This document shows positions 6,344 through 14,417 of a stretch of DNA of 20,249 nucleotides, piece after piece. Location: positions 1 through 20,249 of the forward strand of contig JAZNYT010000093.1 in the NCBI GenBank assembly GCA_045594565.1, written 5' to 3'. Made by a program: the position numbers and the translations under genes. Position 1 is the stretch's first letter. Each line of letters begins with the position of its first letter. This DNA is from RGIG6353 sp045594565 (GTDB lineage: Bacteria > Bacillota > Clostridia > Oscillospirales > SIG627). Below the pieces are notes generated by a model. That model made no database searches. It worked only from the letters and a program-made list of their open reading frames with translations, and was not told where the DNA came from.

Positions 6344-8839
6344 ATGTCAGCAGCAACAAGTAAAAATAAAATTTCTACACTTGCAAAGGATTTCGGTTTG
6401 AAAAGCCGTGACATACTTCTTCTTATTCCCGGCAAGGCAGACCTGAAGCCTGCTCCTGCCACCCTCAGTGATGATGAGGTTGATTTTGTCATAAATGCTC
6501 TTTCTTCAAGGTGCGAGGTGTCAGATATAGACAGCTTTATCAATGGAGAAATAAAGCTAAGAGGCTATGACAAGAAGGCAGAAGAAGTAAAAGAAGCTCC
6601 CGTTATAGAGGAGAAAAAGCCTGAAGAAAAGCCTGTTGAAAAGAAGCCCGAGACTAAGCCCGAAGAAAAGAAGCCCGAGGCTAAACCCGCAGAGAAGAAG
6701 CCCGAGGCTAAACCCGTAGAGAAGAAGCCCGAGGCTAAACCCATAGAGAAGAAGCCCGAAGAAAAGCCTGTGGAAAAGAAAGATAAGCCCAAGCCCCAGC
6801 CTGCCCAGAAGCAAGGCGGCGTAAAGCTTGAAAGAAACGTTGCGGCAACCGGAAATACACAGATGAATCAGAGGAAGGAAGTAAGAGTCGTTGACACCAG
6901 AGGTGCCGACAACACAGTTGACCTTTCCAAATATGATGATAAAATACTTGACTACGGACATTCGGAGTCTGGTGATTGGGGCAAGCAGAAGTTCAACAAG
7001 AAGAACAATCAGCAAAGAGGATTTGATAAGAGAAAAGCGGACAAAGCAAAGGCAGATGCCAAGAAGAAGGCAGTGCCCGAAAAACCCAAGATTCCGGCAT
7101 CTATAAAGCTTCCCGACGAGATGATAGTATCCGAGCTTGCAAAGGAGCTTCACGTTACCACAGCAGAAGTAGTTAAGAAGCTCATGGGTCTCGGAATGCT
7201 CGTTACTCTCAACCAGACCATCGACTTTGACACAGCGGCTATCGTTGCAGATGAGTTTGGCTCAAAGGCTGAAAAGATAGTTGTAGTTACAATAGAAGAA
7301 AAGCTTATCGACGACTCCGAGGACACCAAGGAAGACCTTGAGGAGCGTTCACCCGTTGTCTGTGTTATGGGACACGTTGACCACGGTAAGACATCCCTCC
7401 TCGACGCTATAAGACACGCCAACGTAACCTCAGGTGAGGCAGGCGGTATTACTCAGCACATCGGTGCTTACAGAGTAAATATCGACGGCAAGGATATTAC
7501 CTTCCTTGACACTCCCGGCCACGAGGCATTTACCGCAATGAGAGCAAGAGGTGCTCAGGCAACCGATATTGCCATCCTCGTTGTAGCGGCTGACGACGGT
7601 ATTATGCCCCAGACAGTTGAGGCTATAAACCACGCCAAGGCGGCAGGAGTTGAAATTATCGTTGCTATCAACAAGATGGACAAGATGGGTGCAAACCCCG
7701 ATAACATTATGCAAGAGCTCACCAAGTACGACCTTGTTCCCGAGGAATGGGGTGGCGACGTAATATGTGTTCCGGTATCTGCTCATACTAAGATGGGTAT
7801 TGACACCCTTCTTGAATCGGTGCTTCTCGTTGCCGAGGTAGCAGAGCTTAAGGCTAACCCCAACCGTGATGCCAAGGGTATCGTAATTGAAGCAAAGCTT
7901 GATCGCGGACGCGGTGCAGTTGCTACCGTACTCGTACAGAACGGTACACTCCATACAGGAGACTACGTTATAGCAGGTACTACTGTCGGACGTGTTCGTG
8001 CTATGATAAACGATAAGGGAGACACCGTAAAGGTTGCAGGGCCCTCCGTTCCCGTTGAAATTCTCGGTCTTTCCGAGGTACCCGTTGCAGGTGACGTCTT
8101 CAACGCCGTAAAGGATGAAAGAATGGCGAAGGAGCTTGCAGAACAGCGTCGTGCCGAAGAAAAGGAAAAGACCTTCAAGGCAAATTCCAAGCTTTCCCTC
8201 GACGACCTCTTCAATCAGGTGAAGGAAGGTATCAAGGAATTCAATATCGTAGTTAAGGCGGACGTACAAGGCTCTGCCGAGGCGGTAAAGGCTTCTCTTG
8301 AAAAGCTTTCAAACGAGGAGGTTAAGGTTAAGGTAATTCACAACGCGGTAGGCGGTGTAAACGAAAACGACGTTATGCTTGCCTCAGCATCCAACGCTAT
8401 TATTATCGGCTTCAACGTTCGTCCCGACAAGAGGGCTCTTGACGCGGCGGCAGAGGCTAAGGTAGATATCAGAACCTACCGTATCATCTACGAGTGCATC
8501 GAAGAGGTTGAAACCGCAATGAAGGGACTTCTTGCTCCCAAGTACCGCGAGAACGTTCTCGGCCACGCCGAGGTACGTCAGACCATCAAGGTACCGGGTG
8601 TCGGCGTTATCGCAGGCTCTTATATCCTTGACGGTAAGATTACACGTGCATCTCAGATAAGAGTAGTTCGTGACGGTATCGTTATATTCGAGGACAAGAT
8701 AAGCTCACTCAAGCGTTTCAAGGACGACGCAAAAGAGGTTGCCCAGGGCTTTGAGTGCGGTATCGGTCTTGAAAAGTTCAACGATATCAAGGAGCTTGAC
8801 ATACTCGAAGCATTCATTATGGAGGAAATAGAAGCGTAA
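6344..8839 (+). CDS. infB: translation initiation factor IF-2
   Basis: IF2 is the GTPase that positions initiator fMet-tRNA and promotes 50S joining. The 831-aa product has a first IF2_N helical domain (about 1-55) and a Lys/Pro/Glu repeat linker (about 91-150). A Lys-rich basic linker (to about 250) and a second IF2_N domain (about 255-307) follow. The GTPase motifs are GHVDHGKT (343-350), GGITQHIGAY (367-376), DTPGH (389-393), NKMDK (443-447) and SAHTKMG (479-485). The C-terminal half holds the domains for 50S and fMet-tRNA contact. ATG 6344 has GGAGG at 6331-6335. It is the largest gene of the operon and shows strong use of preferred codons, as expected for abundant expression. Confidence 0.98.
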   Translation: MSAATSKNKISTLAKDFGLKSRDILLLIPGKADLKPAPATLSDDEVDFVINALSSRCEVSDIDSFINGEIKLRGYDKKAEEVKEAPVIEEKKPEEKPVEKKPETKPEEKKPEAKPAEKKPEAKPVEKKPEAKPIEKKPEEKPVEKKDKPKPQPAQKQGGVKLERNVAATGNTQMNQRKEVRVVDTRGADNTVDLSKYDDKILDYGHSESGDWGKQKFNKKNNQQRGFDKRKADKAKADAKKKAVPEKPKIPASIKLPDEMIVSELAKELHVTTAEVVKKLMGLGMLVTLNQTIDFDTAAIVADEFGSKAEKIVVVTIEEKLIDDSEDTKEDLEERSPVVCVMGHVDHGKTSLLDAIRHANVTSGEAGGITQHIGAYRVNIDGKDITFLDTPGHEAFTAMRARGAQATDIAILVVAADDGIMPQTVEAINHAKAAGVEIIVAINKMDKMGANPDNIMQELTKYDLVPEEWGGDVICVPVSAHTKMGIDTLLESVLLVAEVAELKANPNRDAKGIVIEAKLDRGRGAVATVLVQNGTLHTGDYVIAGTTVGRVRAMINDKGDTVKVAGPSVPVEILGLSEVPVAGDVFNAVKDERMAKELAEQRRAEEKEKTFKANSKLSLDDLFNQVKEGIKEFNIVVKADVQGSAEAVKASLEKLSNEEVKVKVIHNAVGGVNENDVMLASASNAIIIGFNVRPDKRALDAAAEAKVDIRTYRIIYECIEEVETAMKGLLAPKYRENVLGHAEVRQTIKVPGVGVIAGSYILDGKITRASQIRVVRDGIVIFEDKISSLKRFKDDAKEVAQGFECGIGLEKFNDIKELDILEAFIMEEIEA
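6665..6772 (+). repeat. 27-bp tandem repeat inside infB (KPEAKP linker)
   Basis: Three nearly identical 27-bp units (6665-6691, 6692-6718, 6719-6745) and a fourth degenerate unit (6746-6772) encode nine-residue EKKPEAKPx-type units. Looser copies extend the pattern at protein level over about residues 91-146. Unit number is likely to vary between strains because long identical units favour slippage. Confidence 0.9.
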
Positions 8840-8841
8840 AC

Positions 8842-8940
8842 CCGAAAAACTTTTCGGTTAAGTAAAAAGTAAGAAGTAATGTTAGAATTTCTTCGAAATT
8901 CTTTCAAAAGTTATTATGTGAGTTAAACACATTTGAAAGG
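8842..8940 (+). promoter_or_regulatory. structured infB-rbfA intercistronic leader
   Basis: Three inverted repeats fill this gap. CCGAAA/TTTCGG is at 8842-8857. AGAATTTC-TTC-GAAATTCT is at 8884-8902. CTTTCAAA (8901-8908) pairs with TTTGAAAG (8932-8939), the latter containing the GAAAGG presumed to be the rbfA ribosome binding site (8935-8940). The second and third stems share bases 8901-8902, so their ends compete. A 15-codon open frame (ATG 8879 to TAA 8924-8926) also lies here, without a good ribosome binding site. Confidence 0.4.
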
Positions 8941-8952
8941 TAATCCATCTGT

Positions 8953-9351
8953 ATGAATAAATTCAGACAAGGCAGAGTAAACGAAGCGGCAAGACAGACC
9001 CTTTCGGATATTCTTATGACAGTAAAGGACCCGAGGGTTTCATCATCCTTCGTAACCATTACAAGCGTGAATATCAGCCGTGACATGAAATTTGCCAAGG
9101 TATATTTCAGCACCTTGGGAGGTACTCCCAAGGAGGTCAAGACAGGTCTTTACAGTGCCCAGGGGTACATCAGACGTGAGCTTGCAGAAAGACTGAATCT
9201 CAGAATCACCCCCGAGCTTAACTTTGAATACGACGATTCCGCCGAAAAGGGCGCAAGAATTGAGGCAGTACTCAAGGATCTGGGGCTCGGCGAGAAAAAA
9301 GAGGAAGCAGAAGAAGCAGACAAAGAAGAAGGGGAAGAAAATGACGATTAA
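8953..9351 (+). CDS. rbfA: 30S ribosome-binding factor RbfA
   Basis: RbfA assists late 16S rRNA processing and 30S maturation. The 132-aa product has the KH-like fold with family motifs VNEAARQTLSDIL, VKDPRV, SVNISRDMKFAKVYFS and ELAERLNLRITPELNFEYDDS. After about residue 113 comes an acidic tail of Glu, Asp and Lys that is longer than usual. Part of this tail is forced by the reading-frame overlap with nrnA (9341-9351). GAAAGG at 8935-8940 is 12 nt from the ATG, a rather long spacing, and can be paired in an upstream stem. Confidence 0.95.
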   Translation: MNKFRQGRVNEAARQTLSDILMTVKDPRVSSSFVTITSVNISRDMKFAKVYFSTLGGTPKEVKTGLYSAQGYIRRELAERLNLRITPELNFEYDDSAEKGARIEAVLKDLGLGEKKEEAEEADKEEGEENDD

Positions 9352-10276
9352 GGAATGTGCAGAGTATTTAAAAACGCTCGATAAAGTACACGTCTACACT
9401 CATATTCACCCCGACGGAGATGCTCTCGGCTCATCCTATGCCCTGGCGGCAGCAATGAAGAAGCTTGGAAAGAGTGTTAAGGTAGTATGTCTTGACACTC
9501 TTCCGAAATATCTCTCTCACGTGTGGGAGAAAGAGAACGAGGACTTTGAAGCTGACTTCATAATCACCTCCGACGTTGCCGATATGTCACTTCTCGGCAA
9601 TTTCGGTGAAAAGAAAATACACCTTGCCATCGACCACCACAGAGAAAACAGAGTAAACGCCGAAAGAAAGCTCTGTATTTCCGAGGCGGCGGCAACGGGT
9701 GAGATAATTTTTGATATCATCAAAGAAATGGGAGTTACACCCGACAGATATATAGCCGAATGTCTTTATACGGCAATATCCACCGACACGGGCTGCTTCA
9801 AGTTTTCCAACACCACAGAAAAGACCTTCAAAACAGTATCCGAGCTTTGCAAATACACCCCCGAAGGCAACTTCGGCTACCTCAACACTCCCCTCTTTAT
9901 AACGAAGTCAATTGACAAAATGCAGTTTGAAAGCGAAATTATCGCGAATCTTCGATTCTTCTTTGAGGGTAAGGTTTCGGTTGCAGTAGTAACCGATGCT
10001 CTTATAAAGAAGCACAGTCTTTCAGACAACGAAACGGGAGGAGTAGAGCAGCTTGGTAAATCTCCCGAAGGAGTTCTCCTTTCTATAACTCTTAAAGAAA
10101 GAGAAAACGGATACAAAGTATCTCTTCGCTCCGACGACAGTATAGACTCATCCCAAATTTGTGCGGTGTTCGGCGGTGGCGGACACAAGTGTGCGGCAGG
10201 TTGCTTCTTTGAGGATACCGCCGACCATATAATAGAAAAACTTTTATCATACGTAAAAGAAGCAGGTATATTATGA
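9341..10276 (+). CDS. nrnA: DHH/DHHA1 phosphoesterase, NrnA-type nanoRNase / pAp phosphatase
   Basis: The 311-aa product belongs to the DHH phosphoesterases that degrade 2-5 nt RNAs and often dephosphorylate 3'-phosphoadenosine 5'-phosphate. Metal-binding motifs are THIHPDGDALGSS (His21, His23, Asp25, Asp27), SDVAD (Asp78, Asp81) and DHH (98-100). The DHHA1 substrate loop GGGGHKCAAGC is at 278-288. The frame is open upstream, but ATG 9341 is chosen because it begins exactly at the family N terminus and has AGAAGGGG ahead of it. It overlaps rbfA by 11 nt and truB by 4 nt (ATGA), so translation is coupled. The rbfA-nrnA-truB order is common in Clostridia. A c-di-NMP phosphodiesterase of the GdpP type is unlikely because there are no membrane or PAS/GGDEF-like domains. 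Confidence 0.93.
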   Translation: MTIKECAEYLKTLDKVHVYTHIHPDGDALGSSYALAAAMKKLGKSVKVVCLDTLPKYLSHVWEKENEDFEADFIITSDVADMSLLGNFGEKKIHLAIDHHRENRVNAERKLCISEAAATGEIIFDIIKEMGVTPDRYIAECLYTAISTDTGCFKFSNTTEKTFKTVSELCKYTPEGNFGYLNTPLFITKSIDKMQFESEIIANLRFFFEGKVSVAVVTDALIKKHSLSDNETGGVEQLGKSPEGVLLSITLKERENGYKVSLRSDDSIDSSQICAVFGGGGHKCAAGCFFEDTADHIIEKLLSYVKEAGIL

Positions 10277-11178
10277 GTGAAAATTTAAGCGGTGTACTCC
10301 TTCTCTATAAGCCGTCGGGAATTACCTCCCACGACGTAGTCAGCCGTATACGCAAAATTTTTCAGACAAGGCAAGTAGGACATACAGGAACTCTCGACCC
10401 TATGGCGACGGGAGTTCTTCCTGTTCTTGTAGGAAGTGCCGTAAAGGCAAGTGAATATCTCACCGCCGAATCCAAAACCTATAAAGCGGGAATGAAACTG
10501 GGAATAGAGACCGACACCGAAGACATAAGTGGTATGACTCTCCGCATGTGCGACAGCATTCCCGAGGATGAAGAAATAGAAAAAGCAATACTCTCATTTC
10601 TGGGAGAATACTCCCAGGTTCCCCCTATGTACTCTGCAGTGAAAATAGGCGGAGAAAAGCTTTACGAAAAGGCAAGACGGGGAGAAACGGTCGAAAGAGA
10701 AGCAAGACTCGTAAGAGTGGAAAGGATAGAGTGCAAAAAGCTATCCTCTGCCGAATGGGAGATAGTTACCACGGTATCAAAGGGTACGTACATCCGCACT
10801 CTGATTTCGGACATAGGAAAAAAGCTTTCCTGCGGTGCCGCAATGTCCTCTCTTGAAAGAACGGCAACAGGTGACTTCACCCTGGATATGTGCCATACCT
10901 TTGAGGAACTTGAAGGATGCGCCGACTTGTCATCCTTTCTTCTACCCACAGAAAGTCTTTTCTCCACCCTTTGCGAAATAAGGCTCCCCGAATTCTATGA
11001 GCGTCTTGCGAAAAACGGCGCGGAAATCTACCTCGGACGTGCAAAGATCACTCCGCTTCCCGAAGGAGAAAGAGTGAGAATGATTGATGCAGACGGCGAC
11101 TTCTTCGCTCTCGGAGAAGTGAGAAAATTTGACTCCGGACTTGCAATAAAGCCTATTAAATTTTTTAAGTTAGGATAA
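10273..11178 (+). CDS. truB: tRNA pseudouridine(55) synthase TruB
   Basis: TruB converts U55 in the T-loop of tRNAs to pseudouridine. The 301-aa product has the N-terminal motif GVLLLYKPSGITSHDVV and the catalytic loop GHTGTLDPMATGVLP with Asp42. The nucleotide-pocket motif KGTYIRTLISDIGKKL follows, and a short C-terminal part resembles the PUA-like domain of Gram-positive enzymes. The ATG overlaps the nrnA stop as ATGA. In many Firmicutes truB is followed by ribF; here it is followed after 4 nt by a SLOG-family gene instead. Confidence 0.96.
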   Translation: MSENLSGVLLLYKPSGITSHDVVSRIRKIFQTRQVGHTGTLDPMATGVLPVLVGSAVKASEYLTAESKTYKAGMKLGIETDTEDISGMTLRMCDSIPEDEEIEKAILSFLGEYSQVPPMYSAVKIGGEKLYEKARRGETVEREARLVRVERIECKKLSSAEWEIVTTVSKGTYIRTLISDIGKKLSCGAAMSSLERTATGDFTLDMCHTFEELEGCADLSSFLLPTESLFSTLCEIRLPEFYERLAKNGAEIYLGRAKITPLPEGERVRMIDADGDFFALGEVRKFDSGLAIKPIKFFKLG

Positions 11179-11182
11179 GATT

Positions 11183-11653
11183 ATGACAGAAAAAACGTGT
11201 GCCTTCACAGGTCACAGAGTAATAGCGATATCAAGGCGTGCCGAAATCGAAAAGCGTCTTGAAGAGGTGCTTTCCTCTCTTATAGACAAAGGCGTTACCA
11301 CCTTCATTGCAGGTGGTGCGCTTGGCTTTGATACTCTTGCGGAAAAAGCAGTACTTAAGCTAAAAAAAGCATATCCCCACATAAAGCTCCGTCTCATCCT
11401 TCCATGCCCCGAGCAGGACGTAAAGTGGAGAGAACAGGACAAAGCCGTATACAGAGATATGCTTGATATGGCAGACAGTACTGAGTACGTATCAGACCGC
11501 TACACCGATTCGTGCATGCTTGACAGAAATCGAAAAATGGTGGATGAAGCTGACGCGCTTGTCGCATTTTACGATGGGCGAAAAAGAAGCGGTACTGCAA
11601 TGACCGTAAACTATGCCGCAAAAAAGGGTATTCCGATAATCAATCTTTTTTAA
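11183..11653 (+). CDS. SLOG-superfamily protein of the DUF1273/YpsA type
   Basis: The 156-aa cytoplasmic protein has the Rossmann-like SLOG fold: FTGHR near the N terminus, the glycine-rich phosphate/nucleotide loop FIAGGALGFDTLAE, a PCPEQDVKW stretch after the third strand, and C-terminal DEADALVAFYDGRKRSGTAMTVNYA. SLOG proteins bind nucleotide-derived ligands; B. subtilis YpsA has been linked to cell division and shape, but the biochemical function of this group is not settled. The gene starts 4 nt after truB and probably shares its transcript. Its last 14 nt overlap the 3' end of convergent spoIIE, and no terminator fits between them. Confidence 0.85.
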   Translation: MTEKTCAFTGHRVIAISRRAEIEKRLEEVLSSLIDKGVTTFIAGGALGFDTLAEKAVLKLKKAYPHIKLRLILPCPEQDVKWREQDKAVYRDMLDMADSTEYVSDRYTDSCMLDRNRKMVDEADALVAFYDGRKRSGTAMTVNYAAKKGIPIINLF

Positions 11654-14132
11654 CAGAAATTACCGCAACCGACATATCATCCTTTGCGGAAAATCTTGTG
11701 AGAGCCTCGGAGAGTATCCTTTCGGCAAGTGCCTCCGCACTTCTGCCCCTCTCTCCGTCAAGAAGCTCTGCCAGCCAAGGAGTTTCAGTCCCAAGCTCTC
11801 CCGCGTCGGTTATTCCGTCGGAAAGCATAACAAGCACGTCACCGTCTTTGACGGTGACTTTTGTTTCCTCGGCGGAAAGTCTTGGTATAATACCCGCAGG
11901 AGGTGTTTCGGAATTGACCTTATAAAGCTTGTCCTCCCGAACTATATAAGAAGGCGCGGCGCCTGCCTTTAAAAAGCTTGCCTTCATTTCAAGCAAATCG
12001 AATTCAATCAGGTCGAGTGTTGTAAAGCACTCGTCTTTTTTTGTCATGAGGAGGGTATTGAGCATTTCAAGAGTGGTCTTCTTATCGTCGGTACAGGTGA
12101 GGAGCTTTTCGAGAAAAATAGAAGCGAGTCTTGAGGTCAGTGCCGCATCCCTTCCGCTTCCCATTCCATCGGACACAAGGGCATAAAAGTAACCGTTCTC
12201 GCTTTCAAAGAAGGACACGGTATCACCGTTGAGGCTCTCCCCCTTCTTACTGCAGCTCTTTTTCGCACACTCAAGAGTTATGGGAGCTCGTCTTTTAAGT
12301 CTCATGACGGTGGTGCTTTCAAGTCTTATGAATTCAGGCTCCTCAAAGCACATTCCGCACTCGCTTTCAAAGGCAGCAAGAATATCACCGGCGCTTCTGT
12401 CAAGCCTTTCCTCCTGTATACCGAAAACGTCGATAACGCTCTTTCTCTCCCCCCACGCCTCGATTCTCGAAAATGGAATGCCCAGCGCCTTCATAATGCT
12501 CCCCGCCCTTTCGGCAAGAAGCAGATTTTCACGTTCGGAGCTTTCAAAGCTTTCGGCGGTGTTTCTGAGCAGCTTCGATACCGTGCGGTATTCTCCGGCT
12601 ATCAACCCCGCTCTCGACATATCGTTGGCATCCGCCTGAAATGCAGAGAAGTTCTTATTTACTCTATCTATAAGCTCATCTACCTTTATACATCTGTCGG
12701 CAAAAAAGAGAGGAAAGTCCTCGCTTGATATTCTGCCCGTATTATAAAGAGCGTGAGCTAGCTTATTCCTCGTGTCACAGCTGTCACCATAGTATTTACT
12801 CCAGCATGCACCCGACATAGAACAGGTAGCGCAAATTCGGTTCATAGCGTTATCAACACTCTTTTTCACATCCTCAACGCTGGGAGTTTTCAGAGTATCC
12901 GTCACCGCATAAAAAACCTCGGAAAGAGTAGCAAAGGTACCCGACATCCTTTCAAGCTTTCTTTTTACCGATTCCCTCTCATGCTCATCTGAGCTTTTTA
13001 TCTTATCAGAAAGAAGCTTTATTCTCTCGGCAGAAACAGGCAAAAGCTTTAATACAGGATAGAGAATAAGAGATGCAAAAAGCACCTCGGGGAGTACCAG
13101 AAGAAGCCCTTCCACCCCTCCAACGTAGAGGGACACAGAGGATGCCACTACCACCGCAACGGAAATTGAGAGGAGATCTGACACCGTAAAAAAGGCAGAC
13201 GACAGCACCGCTCCCACGCCGAATGCGGCGGCAAAAACTCCGCCTCCCGCACCCATTCCCGTAATAAGGCCGAAAACACCTGCCCTCATAGGGCCAAGTA
13301 CCTTACCCACGGTAAGTGCTATGCAAAATCCAAATACTGCGGCAAGTGAGAATCCGAAAACCGCCACCTTGGAAAGAGCAAGAGCTACAAGGAAGGCAAT
13401 GGTAGCAAGTCCCACCTCCGCCTTCATACGAAGCCCGGTTTCGAGAGTTCCGACAGATGCAAAAAGCCCCGAAAAGATATATGTAAAAAGAGGAGTCGCT
13501 ACCGCAAGAGTAAGTCCCGTTCCGATAGAATCAAAGGAAAAGGAGTTTATAATAAGCTCGAAGCTTGAAAGAACAACGGCGGCACCGAAGGAGGTGAGGG
13601 TGCGAAACACCGTGCTTTCATCGAACTCACCCCTGGTCACTACGCTTCTCATAATGAAAACGGTTATTATTACCGTAAAATACAGAAGTCCCGCCCCTCC
13701 CATCATAAGGGTGGACAGTATCACGGATACGAGGGCAAGCACCATGGTGATACGGGGAGCACCCAGATTCTTTCCGGTAATATTTACCCCTGCCGACGAA
13801 ATAAGAGCAAGAGCGACGGGGTAAGCCGAAGCAATGGGAGTTGCCGAAATGAACACTCCCACCACCGTAAAAAGAATACCGAAAAGAAAGATTGCCGCAC
13901 GCCTTCTGTATGGTAAATCCTCCGCCCCAAGCTCCTCAGTCATCATACCCGAAAGTCTTTCACACAGCCTTTTAAAAAAACCTTTATATATCCTTACAGT
14001 ATCACCAAGGTAAAGCTTTGCGGAGTTAAGAAACATCGAAAATTCCTCCTTCGCTCTCACTCTGCCCTCCTCCTCGGGTGTATACTCTTCACTTCCCACA
14101 ATTTTTTTGTCTTCCGTTTTGGCTTTCTTCAT
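11640..14132 (-). CDS. spoIIE: stage II sporulation protein E (SpoIIE), PP2C phosphatase
   Basis: SpoIIE dephosphorylates SpoIIAA in the forespore and so releases sigma-F; it also associates with the asymmetric septum. The 830-aa product, matching the usual length, has a cytoplasmic N terminus (1-75) and about ten hydrophobic segments (about 78-365). A central regulatory region follows, with the conserved cysteine motif CATCSMSGACW (434-444). The C-terminal PP2C domain has GDTVSFF (636-642), SDGMGSG (654-660), SDGITD (771-776) and the terminal Asp pair 818-819 for metal binding. ATG 14132 follows an AAAGGTG ribosome binding site. The gene indicates a spore-forming lineage. It converges on the SLOG gene and is divergent from the paralogue pair at 14418. 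Confidence 0.96.
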   Translation of the reverse strand: MKKAKTEDKKIVGSEEYTPEEEGRVRAKEEFSMFLNSAKLYLGDTVRIYKGFFKRLCERLSGMMTEELGAEDLPYRRRAAIFLFGILFTVVGVFISATPIASAYPVALALISSAGVNITGKNLGAPRITMVLALVSVILSTLMMGGAGLLYFTVIITVFIMRSVVTRGEFDESTVFRTLTSFGAAVVLSSFELIINSFSFDSIGTGLTLAVATPLFTYIFSGLFASVGTLETGLRMKAEVGLATIAFLVALALSKVAVFGFSLAAVFGFCIALTVGKVLGPMRAGVFGLITGMGAGGGVFAAAFGVGAVLSSAFFTVSDLLSISVAVVVASSVSLYVGGVEGLLLVLPEVLFASLILYPVLKLLPVSAERIKLLSDKIKSSDEHERESVKRKLERMSGTFATLSEVFYAVTDTLKTPSVEDVKKSVDNAMNRICATCSMSGACWSKYYGDSCDTRNKLAHALYNTGRISSEDFPLFFADRCIKVDELIDRVNKNFSAFQADANDMSRAGLIAGEYRTVSKLLRNTAESFESSERENLLLAERAGSIMKALGIPFSRIEAWGERKSVIDVFGIQEERLDRSAGDILAAFESECGMCFEEPEFIRLESTTVMRLKRRAPITLECAKKSCSKKGESLNGDTVSFFESENGYFYALVSDGMGSGRDAALTSRLASIFLEKLLTCTDDKKTTLEMLNTLLMTKKDECFTTLDLIEFDLLEMKASFLKAGAAPSYIVREDKLYKVNSETPPAGIIPRLSAEETKVTVKDGDVLVMLSDGITDAGELGTETPWLAELLDGERGRSAEALAERILSEALTRFSAKDDMSVAVISVKKD

Positions 14133-14159
14133 AACTTTTCACACCTTTCTTTTTTTATG

Positions 14160-14193
14160 AGTTTAGCATACCGACCTCTACTCTTTTGTCGAA
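14160..14193 (-). promoter_or_regulatory. Spo0A-controlled sigma-A promoter of spoIIE with overlapping 0A box
   Basis: On the minus strand TCGACA (14192-14187) is separated by exactly 21 bp from TAAACT (14165-14160), which is preceded by TGC. The -35 overlaps TTCGACA (14193-14187), the reverse complement of a perfect Spo0A box TGTCGAA. Spo0A-activated sigma-A promoters such as B. subtilis spoIIE and spoIIG are known for 21-22 bp spacing and 0A boxes at the -35, so the match is specific. Confidence 0.72.
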
Positions 14194-14255
14194 GTGTGGT
14201 AGCAAAAAGCTATTTTTTTCAAAAAAATATACAATATTTTGATTTTAAAGAAATC

Positions 14256-14262
14256 CGTCGAA
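14256..14262. promoter_or_regulatory. possible second Spo0A box upstream of spoIIE
   Basis: CGTCGAA differs from the 0A consensus TGTCGAA at one position and has the same orientation as the box at 14187-14193, 69 bp away. The intervening DNA is rich in A-tracts. It lies in the 285-bp divergent gap, so it could affect spoIIE or the gene at 14418. Confidence 0.35.
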
Positions 14263-14305
14263 AATAATGAAAAAAATGCGGTGTTTTCGCCCTTTTTTAT
14301 TGACT

Positions 14306-14333
14306 TTGACGGCATTTTATGGTAAGGTAAGAT
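14306..14333 (+). promoter_or_regulatory. candidate promoter for the 879-aa/876-aa gene pair
   Basis: TTGACG (14306-14311), 16 bp, TAAGAT (14328-14333). An alternative -35, TTGACT, lies at 14300-14305. The predicted start near 14340 leaves a leader of about 75 nt. The -10 is weak and no operator is obvious. Confidence 0.45.
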
Positions 14334-14417
14334 TCAGAGAAAAAGATTTTTCTTAAAATGAGAAATTTTAACTCAAAAATTGCATTTAATGCGCTTATTT
14401 TAACGGAGGATTTTATT

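Noticed and set aside
6665..6772. Regular repeats considered as a CRISPR array
   Set aside because: The units are contiguous without spacers and encode the IF2 linker in frame.
7430..8269. Long antisense open frame (279 codons) opposite infB
   Set aside because: The sense frame contains all IF2 motifs. The antisense product is a Cys/Val/Tyr-rich shadow without motifs or ribosome site.
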